Source: CAZGQY01 sp964528035 (GTDB lineage: Bacteria; Pseudomonadota; Gammaproteobacteria; Methylococcales; UBA1147). Taken from it: a stretch of 12,160 bases of DNA. Under the pieces are notes generated by a model. It ran no database searches. It worked only from the letters and a program-made list of their open reading frames with translations, and was not told the DNA's origin. The stretch spans positions 1-12,160 of the forward strand of contig CAZGQY010000129.1 of the NCBI GenBank assembly GCA_964528035.1, given 5' to 3'. Of this stretch, positions 7,137 through 12,160 are shown piece after piece (within the stretch, counting starts at the first letter, position 1; each line of letters begins with the position of its first letter). The translations under genes were made by a program, and so were the position numbers.

Positions 7137-10100
7137 ATGGCGAATGACAGTAATAATGATCGCAAGGAAGCGTCGGAAAATAATTTTATTTTTGCAAAAC
7201 AAGAAAAATCCAGAACTGAGGAGAAAGAGTTTCTGGAGACAAAAGCAACACGATCAGAAGAAGAATTGTTTTTGCAGAATATTTTTCAAAAACAAAGTGA
7301 AGGGTTGGCCGATGAGGAGGGCTCTGTATCGGGCTTAAACTCTGCAGATTCATCGGAAGTGTCATTTCAAGCTGAGCAACCCGCGAAGCGCCCGGACAGT
7401 ACATTAAATGTCGATGAAGCCGATGTAAAACCATCTATACCCAATGACAATCTTTGGAATCGTGTTACCACGAAATTCAAAAAGTTTTTCGCCAATTCTG
7501 AAGAAGTATCCAATACGCCCCCGTCCGACCAATTCGTGGTACCTGAATTCACGCAACAGGAGGCTGGTAGTCAGAGTCAGGATGAAAATCCTCCCCTTGT
7601 GCAAGAACCCATTCAGCAACTAGCCGGTGACGAATATGATGTTGTCTCGTCGGCAAATGAGACGAATCGACGGCAAGCAGAAACAGGTGAATCAGAAAAC
7701 CAAATAGATAATGATGGCGATGACCCAACGACATCGGTAGACAGTTTCAACCATGCACCGACTGATATTGAATTAAGTGGTGGTGAGATAGACGAAAATG
7801 CTGAGGCAGGAGCTGTTGTTGGCATATTGTCTGCCACAGATGAAGATTCGGGAGAAGCCTTTAGCTATAGCATTGTCGACAATGACAACTTCGAAATGGA
7901 CGGCAACCAAATCAAAGTCAAAGTCGGTGCGAATTTAGATTTTGAAGCAGACGAAAACCATAGTGTTGAGATTACAGTCACTGACAGTGCAGGGAATACC
8001 TATTCTCAAACGGTCTCATTGGCTGTCAACAACCTGAATGAAGGCCCCGAAAATATTCAACTGGATAATCTTCAGATTGATGAAATTACCTTTGAAACTG
8101 GGTCGGTAGAACTCGGTAATTTTCGTAATGGCGTTGCCGCTCAGGATGGTGCTTCCGGCACGGGTTATATGATGTTCTCCAGTGAGAGTTTGCATGATCG
8201 TTTTTCAGATAATCCGGTTTTCGGTAGCGGAGCAGACCACCTCATTGCAGTAAAACAAATCGATGGTCAGTGGCATTACGATACCAATGGTGTCTATATC
8301 CCATTTGAACCGCAAGCAAGTGATCGCCTGGTTGCCGAATTGGATTTCAGTAATGACACAGTGAACCTGATGTCTGGAATTCATGACCCGGACTATCAGG
8401 TCAACGGAATTAACGCGGGTTATCTGGATGGTGATCTACAAATAACCGCCAACCAGTTTAATGGAAGCGCTAACCCAGGTGAATTTGGTATTACAGGCAG
8501 CCAGATTAATGTAGTCAATGATTTTGATCTAGCAGTAGGTACGGTAACGGCAACAGATCCTGAGAATGATACTGTGAGTTACTCATTGAGTAACGATGCC
8601 GAGGGTCGCTTTGAAATAGACAGTTCAACAGGTCAAATTACAATTGCCGATGCTTCTGGAATAGATTATGAGCAAGATCAGTCTCATGAAATCACCATAC
8701 AGGTCAATGACGGCAATGGTGGCGTTACGGAACAGTCGTTTACCATTCAACTGAATGACATTAATGAAAGGCCACAAGTCGGCAATGATCCGCTGGTCAG
8801 TACAAATGAAGATGACACTATTGTACTGGACGTACTGGCGAATGACTCCGACCCGGATGCTGGAGACACACTGCATATAGAACAAGCCACTCTTTTTTCT
8901 GGAAGGGGTCAGGTATCCGTCGTAGATGGCCAGCTGGTTTATGATCCTGATGGTGAATACGATAGTCTGGAGGAAGGTGAACAGACTACTGTAGAAATTA
9001 ACTATCTGGTGGTGGATGGGGATGGCCTGGAATCCTATGCACGCGCGACCATCAATGTAACAGGAAGCAACGATGCGCCCGAATATCATTACTTGAGCGA
9101 TGACAATACCGCAGTGGATCTGGGTGATTTTGGTTCAGGTGTTGCTGCTCAGGATGGTGCCTCCGGCACCGGTTATCTGATGTTCTCAAGCGAGAATGTG
9201 CATGATCGATTTTCCGAGAATCCGGTTTTAAATGATGGAGCGGAGCATTTTGTTGCGGTAAAACAAATCGATGGTCAATGGCATTACGATACCAATGGTG
9301 TCTATGTCGCGTTCGAACCGGAAGCGAGTGATCGATTGGTGGCTGAACTCGATTTTAGCAACGATACGGTTACCCTGATGTTCGGAAGCAATAATCCCAA
9401 TTATCAGATTGAGGGAATTTTTGCCGGTTATGTGGACGGTGACCTGCAAGTGACCGCCAATCAATGGAATGGCGTGGAAAACCCAGGCGAGTTTGGTATC
9501 TCAGGCAGTCATATCAACGTTCCCAGTACAATAGAGCAGACATCGGTTGCCGAATCACTAAGCAATGGTGCCCCAGTGGCCACTGTTGTTGCCAACGATG
9601 CTGAAGGCGATACGCTGCAATTTTCGTTGCTTGACGATGCCGATGGTCGTTTTGCAATAGACAGTTCGACAGGGCAAATTACTATTGCCGATGCAGATAA
9701 CATCGACTACGAACAAGCCGATTCGCATCAGGTAACCGTGCAAATCGATGATGGTGAGGGGGGTGTTACGGAACAACAGATCGATATTGGTGTGTCGGAT
9801 GTGAATGAAGGGCCGGTTGCTGTGGATGATAATACCTTGCCATCGGCAAATCATTATTATGAGTTTGATGATAATGACAGTTTACAAGTTGCTCATTCCG
9901 AAGACCTTGCTCTGGGTCAAAATAATAGCGATTTCACTGTTTCATTTTCAATGGTGCTGGATCAAACACATACCGGTGAATGGCGTAATGTATTGCATAA
10001 AGGAGATTCGAATACTGATCGTACACCTGCGATCTGGATGGATCCAAGTACCAACAGAATAGTGCCTATTACCAGTACGGACGAGAACTGGAACGAATAT

Positions 10101-12160
10101 TTTTACAGTAATAACACCATTCCTTTGAATGAATGGACGCATGTTACGTTAATGAAGGAGGGCAATTCACTAAAGCTTTTCATTAATGGTGAATTAGACA
10201 ACGCACGAACTTTGCAAGGCGATGTGATCAGTAATGATGGGCCTTTGTACTTCGGTGACGACCCTTGGTACAAAGGCTTTGGTGGTAGTCTGGACAATAT
10301 TCAGATTCATGATCGTGTCTTAACTGTTGATGAACTGCAGACAGCAGCAAGCGGCGAAGTTGTTTCCGGTGATGGTTTGTTATTACATTTTGATTTTGAA
10401 GAAACTAATCCCTTATTGGATCGGTCAGGTAATGGTCATGATGCAGTTGAAATAGGCGACCCTGATTTTAGTGATACCCGTATTACCACGGATGAAAATG
10501 CCGCCATCACCATTGATGTATTAGCGAATGATATGGATGTTGACGGCGACATGCTCACCATTACTGCTGTTGAAAATCCAGTTGTAGTTGATGGCGTTGA
10601 AGTGGGTACAGCCGAAATTGTCACGGTCGATGGTAAACAACAGGTTCGTTTTATACCCGATGAAAGCCTCGATTCAATGGCAGAGGGGGATAGCAAAGAA
10701 TTGAGCTTTAACTACACCATCAGCGATGGTGAGTTAACGGATAGTGCTACGGTGAGTTTGACGGTGACGGGTTCCAACGACAGCCCAACGGACATTGCCC
10801 TAAGTGCATCGAGTGTTGATGAAAATACAGCAACAGGGACTGTTGTTGCTACCCTGTCTGCCACTGATGCTGATGCAGGCGATACATTCACCTACAGCAT
10901 TGCCACTAACGATAATTTTGTCATTGATGGTAACCAGGTCAAGGTTAAGGCTGGAGCCGATCTGGATTATGAGTCCGATCAAAGTCATGATTTAGATATT
11001 ACTGTTACGGATGGAAATGGAAATACCTATACGGAAACTGTCTCCCTAGCTGTTAATGATCTCAATGATAATACTCCCACCGATATTGCTCTGAGTGGAA
11101 CGAGCGTCAATGAAAATGCAGCAACAGGGACTGTTGTTGCCACCCTGTCTGCCACTGATGCCGATGCAGGCGATACGTTTACTTATAGCATTGCTTCTAA
11201 CGACAACTTTGTCATTGATGGCTCACAAATCAAAGTCAAAGCAGGCGCTGACTTAGACTTTGAAGATGATGAAAGTCACAGTGTGGATATTACAGTTACC
11301 GACGGTGCAGGAAATACTTACACAGAAACTGTCTCTCTTGCCATTAATAACTTAAATGAAGACCCAACTGATATTGCTTTGAGTGCTTCGGCTGTAGATG
11401 AAAATTCATCAGCCGGAACGGTTGTCGCCACACTATCCGCTACTGATCCCGATACAGGAGACAGCCATAGTTATTCCTTAGTTGATGGCGATGGCAATCC
11501 AGTTTCAGACAGTAACTTTGAAATTGTAGGTAATAAAATTCGCGTAAAAGCCGGTGCGGATATTGATTTTGAAACAGCGGAATCACACGATATCAGTGTT
11601 AAAGTAACTGATTCAAATGGTGGATCCTATACGGAAACCTTCACGATTCAAGTCACCGATATTGCCGAACAAAACATCTACCATGTGGGTAATGATAACC
11701 GAGGCGCTAACACCACAAATGATTTATCTGGTGAAGACTTATCCGGGTATACCGATGTAGTGGGTAATACTTCAAACGACACCATTATCGGTAATGAATC
11801 GGTAAGTAATTATGATGGTGGTAGTGGTAACGATAATATAACCGGGACATCTCAATCTGACACCATTATTGGTGGGAGTGGTTCCGATACCCTCGATGGT
11901 GCCGCCGGAGATGATATCTTCCATGTTAGCGGTAGTAATCAAGGACAGGACGCAGTCACCGGTGGTGAGGGTAACGACACTATTCTGGCTGGCGACGGCG
12001 ACGACACGATTGGTCTTAGAAATTTTACCGGCGATGCGCGCGTCGAAAATATCGATGGAGGAAGTGGCACGAACACCATTCAGGTGGGTGATGACAACCG
12101 CTACAGTACTGCTACTGCGGATTTCAGCGAAACCAATCTGGACAATATTGACTCAATCGT
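7137..12160 (+). CDS. Giant RTX/cadherin-like repeat adhesin, C terminus outside window
   Basis: An uninterrupted frame of 1,674 complete codons from ATG 7137, still open at the right edge. It is the probable substrate of the type I exporter encoded divergently. There is no N-terminal signal peptide, as expected for this route; the secretion signal would be at the missing C terminus. Residues 1-207 are acidic, polar and probably disordered, with one basic-aromatic patch at about 105-123 (LWNRVTTKFKKFF). Then come: cadherin-like repeat (208-302), 136-aa module copy 1 (324-459), cadherin-like (460-543), VCBS/tandem-type domain (546-647), module copy 2 (660-795), cadherin-like (796-891), LamG-like domain (905-1072), stray LamG-like opening (1080-1111), VCBS-like (1113-1215), three cadherin-like repeats (1217-1511), and the beginning of RTX repeats (from about 1515). 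Composition is rich in Asp, Glu, Asn, Thr and Ser with almost no Cys, typical of calcium-stabilised extracellular fibres. It should mediate surface or cell attachment, or be released. No LapG-type TAAG/PAAG site is seen in the N-terminal part. Confidence 0.93.
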   Translation, partial: MANDSNNDRKEASENNFIFAKQEKSRTEEKEFLETKATRSEEELFLQNIFQKQSEGLADEEGSVSGLNSADSSEVSFQAEQPAKRPDSTLNVDEADVKPSIPNDNLWNRVTTKFKKFFANSEEVSNTPPSDQFVVPEFTQQEAGSQSQDENPPLVQEPIQQLAGDEYDVVSSANETNRRQAETGESENQIDNDGDDPTTSVDSFNHAPTDIELSGGEIDENAEAGAVVGILSATDEDSGEAFSYSIVDNDNFEMDGNQIKVKVGANLDFEADENHSVEITVTDSAGNTYSQTVSLAVNNLNEGPENIQLDNLQIDEITFETGSVELGNFRNGVAAQDGASGTGYMMFSSESLHDRFSDNPVFGSGADHLIAVKQIDGQWHYDTNGVYIPFEPQASDRLVAELDFSNDTVNLMSGIHDPDYQVNGINAGYLDGDLQITANQFNGSANPGEFGITGSQINVVNDFDLAVGTVTATDPENDTVSYSLSNDAEGRFEIDSSTGQITIADASGIDYEQDQSHEITIQVNDGNGGVTEQSFTIQLNDINERPQVGNDPLVSTNEDDTIVLDVLANDSDPDAGDTLHIEQATLFSGRGQVSVVDGQLVYDPDGEYDSLEEGEQTTVEINYLVVDGDGLESYARATINVTGSNDAPEYHYLSDDNTAVDLGDFGSGVAAQDGASGTGYLMFSSENVHDRFSENPVLNDGAEHFVAVKQIDGQWHYDTNGVYVAFEPEASDRLVAELDFSNDTVTLMFGSNNPNYQIEGIFAGYVDGDLQVTANQWNGVENPGEFGISGSHINVPSTIEQTSVAESLSNGAPVATVVANDAEGDTLQFSLLDDADGRFAIDSSTGQITIADADNIDYEQADSHQVTVQIDDGEGGVTEQQIDIGVSDVNEGPVAVDDNTLPSANHYYEFDDNDSLQVAHSEDLALGQNNSDFTVSFSMVLDQTHTGEWRNVLHKGDSNTDRTPAIWMDPSTNRIVPITSTDENWNEYFYSNNTIPLNEWTHVTLMKEGNSLKLFINGELDNARTLQGDVISNDGPLYFGDDPWYKGFGGSLDNIQIHDRVLTVDELQTAASGEVVSGDGLLLHFDFEETNPLLDRSGNGHDAVEIGDPDFSDTRITTDENAAITIDVLANDMDVDGDMLTITAVENPVVVDGVEVGTAEIVTVDGKQQVRFIPDESLDSMAEGDSKELSFNYTISDGELTDSATVSLTVTGSNDSPTDIALSASSVDENTATGTVVATLSATDADAGDTFTYSIATNDNFVIDGNQVKVKAGADLDYESDQSHDLDITVTDGNGNTYTETVSLAVNDLNDNTPTDIALSGTSVNENAATGTVVATLSATDADAGDTFTYSIASNDNFVIDGSQIKVKAGADLDFEDDESHSVDITVTDGAGNTYTETVSLAINNLNEDPTDIALSASAVDENSSAGTVVATLSATDPDTGDSHSYSLVDGDGNPVSDSNFEIVGNKIRVKAGADIDFETAESHDISVKVTDSNGGSYTETFTIQVTDIAEQNIYHVGNDNRGANTTNDLSGEDLSGYTDVVGNTSNDTIIGNESVSNYDGGSGNDNITGTSQSDTIIGGSGSDTLDGAAGDDIFHVSGSNQGQDAVTGGEGNDTILAGDGDDTIGLRNFTGDARVENIDGGSGTNTIQVGDDNRYSTATADFSETNLDNIDSI
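7758..8042 (+). other. Cadherin-like repeat A of the adhesin
   Basis: Residues 208-302, opening PTDIELSGG and containing ENAEAGAVVGILSATDEDSG, LDFEADENHSVEITVTD and closing NNLNE. This is the standard bacterial cadherin-like fold with acidic calcium ligands (DENxxxG, xTDxD, LDFE). It is closest to the three repeats at 10785-11669 and shares long stretches with them, although more than 2.7 kb separates it from them. Confidence 0.8.
8106..8513 (+). repeat. Unnamed 136-aa adhesin module, copy 1
   Basis: Residues 324-459. Hallmarks are GVAAQDGASGTGYMMFSS, HDRFSxNPV, AVKQIDGQWHYDTNGVY, ASDRLVAELDFSNDTV and NPGEFGI near the end. The pattern of alternating hydrophobics with conserved Trp, Tyr and Gly suggests a beta-sandwich. 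I cannot assign it to a named domain family. It begins 1,008 bp before copy 2 and has exactly the same length. Confidence 0.75.
8514..8765 (+). other. Cadherin-like repeat B of the adhesin
   Basis: Residues about 460-543, with RFEIDSSTGQITIADA, IDYEQDQSHEITIQVND and a closing LNDIN linker. It directly follows module copy 1. The same module-plus-cadherin pairing recurs at 9114-9809. Confidence 0.8.
8772..9077 (+). other. VCBS/tandem-type domain 1 of the adhesin
   Basis: Residues about 546-647. The opening NEDDTIVLDVLANDSDPDAGDTLHI and the ending YLVVDGDG...INVTGSNDAP are typical of VCBS-type repeats of giant RTX adhesins, structural spacers that bind calcium between domains. Confidence 0.75.
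9114..9521 (+). repeat. Unnamed 136-aa adhesin module, copy 2
   Basis: Residues 660-795. By hand count about 103 of 136 residues match copy 1, with no insertion or deletion. Blocks such as AVKQIDGQWHYDTNGVY and ASDRLVAELDFSNDTV are unchanged. Most substitutions are conservative (D/E, I/V, L/V) except a cluster around GSNNPNYQIEGIF, which may be a variable loop. Confidence 0.75.
9522..9809 (+). other. Cadherin-like repeat C of the adhesin
   Basis: Residues about 796-891. It contains RFAIDSSTGQITIADA and IDYEQADSHQVTVQID and parallels repeat B after the other module copy, but its N-terminal half is 11 codons longer than the matching part of B. Confidence 0.8.
9849..10353 (+). other. LamG/concanavalin-like domain of the adhesin
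   Basis: Residues about 905-1072. The family pattern is visible in order: YYEFDDNDSLQVAHSEDLAL, FTVSFSMVL, LHKGDSNT, LNEWTHVTLMKEGNSLKLFI, NGELDNA, and the closing GGSLDNIQIHDRVLTVDEL. LamG-type jelly rolls in adhesins commonly bind glycans or other ligands, so this is the best candidate ligand-binding head in the visible part. The ligand is unknown. Confidence 0.85.
10374..10469 (+). other. Isolated LamG-like opening segment
   Basis: Residues 1080-1111. LLLHFDFEETNPLLDRSGNG followed by HDAV resembles the segment that normally opens a LamG_3-type domain, upstream of the YYEF...DSLQV strand. Here it follows the complete LamG domain and runs straight into a VCBS-like domain, so it is either a remnant of a second LamG copy or a permuted strand of the first. 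Confidence 0.55.
10473..10781 (+). other. VCBS/tandem-type domain 2 of the adhesin
   Basis: Residues about 1113-1215, with TTDENAAITIDVLANDMDVDG, a central KQQVRFIPDESLDS stretch and the end NYTISDGELTDSATVSLTV followed by TGSND. It has the same architecture as the domain at 8772-9077 but is clearly diverged from it. Confidence 0.75.
10785..11669 (+). repeat. Three tandem cadherin-like repeats D, E and F
   Basis: Unit borders are 10785-11075 (97 codons), 11076-11363 (96 codons) and 11364-11669 (102 codons); each opens with PTDIALS. Units D and E are nearly identical in DNA over their first third, sharing AATGAAAAT, GCAGCAACAGGGACTGTTGT and CCCTGTCTGCCACTGATGC, with mainly third-position changes. 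Unit F is more diverged and carries an insertion around VDGDGNPVSDS. The motifs VDENxxxGTVVATLSATD, VKAGADLD[YF]E and TVTDxxGNTYTETVSLA are calcium-site and core strands of the fold. Confidence 0.88.
11679..12160 (+). other. Start of RTX (GGxGxDxUx) calcium-binding region
   Basis: From about residue 1515 to the window edge. Hemolysin-type nonapeptides are visible: YDGGSGNDNI, IGGSGSDTLDGAAGDDIF, TGGEGNDTILAGDGDDTI. They are flanked by a second repeated motif, YHVGNDNR...DLSGEDLSGYTDVV (from 11679) and IQVGDDNR...DFSETNLDNIDSIV (up to the edge). RTX repeats fold on calcium outside the cell and lie near the C terminus of type I secretion substrates, so the gene probably ends a modest distance beyond the window. 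Confidence 0.88.

Noticed and set aside
8625..9089. A 154-codon open frame on the minus strand inside the adhesin gene
   Set aside because: It is antisense to conserved cadherin-like and VCBS domains, has no recognisable domain, and its low-complexity Ile-rich sequence mirrors the Asn/Asp/Thr-rich codons of the real gene.
10785..11669. Regular repeats of about 290 bp that might suggest an array or mobile repeat
   Set aside because: They are coding, in frame, and explained as cadherin-like protein repeats; there are no short repeats with unique spacers as in CRISPR.

Overview
The window looks like chromosomal DNA from a gammaproteobacterium of moderate GC content. The gene families (type I secretion system feeding a giant RTX/cadherin-like adhesin, class II Fic protein) and an intergenic palindrome with an AAACCCAACA/TGTTGGGTTT core fit gammaproteobacteria, possibly an environmental or aquatic lineage. 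The species cannot be fixed from the sequence.

Layout from left to right. Positions 1-326 carry no gene but hold a REP-like palindrome, a small hairpin and a perfect 12-bp dyad just upstream of a fic gene. Positions 327-1559 (+) encode a 410-residue Fic-domain adenylyltransferase with its own N-terminal inhibitory motif and a C-terminal winged-helix-like region. A 97-bp convergent gap follows. Positions 6859-1657 on the minus strand hold a compact three-gene operon, in transcription order: an ABC half-transporter without an N-terminal accessory domain (561 aa, TTG start), an ABC half-transporter with a catalytically dead C39-like domain (720 aa), and an HlyD-type membrane fusion protein (452 aa). 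Spacing is a 7-nt overlap followed by a 2-nt gap.

A 277-bp AT-rich divergent regulatory region (6860-7136) separates the operon from a very large open frame on the plus strand. That frame starts at ATG 7137 and is still open at the right edge (1,674 complete codons). It encodes the likely substrate: an acidic, signal-peptide-less N terminus, then cadherin-like repeats, two copies of an unnamed 136-residue module, two VCBS/tandem-type domains, a LamG/concanavalin-like domain, three more cadherin-like repeats, and the first GGxGxD RTX calcium-binding repeats. The C-terminal secretion signal must lie beyond the window.

Working model: the two ABC proteins form a heterodimeric inner-membrane exporter, HlyD bridges the periplasm, and a TolC-like outer-membrane protein encoded elsewhere completes the channel that secretes the adhesin. 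The most unusual points are that both ABC proteins have degenerate signature motifs and one has Asp in place of the catalytic Glu; the 136-aa module is duplicated without indels; a stray LamG opening segment sits after the LamG domain; and the fic gene has a striking dyad and a 12-bp tandem repeat at its 5' end. The Fic gene is not obviously linked to the secretion system.
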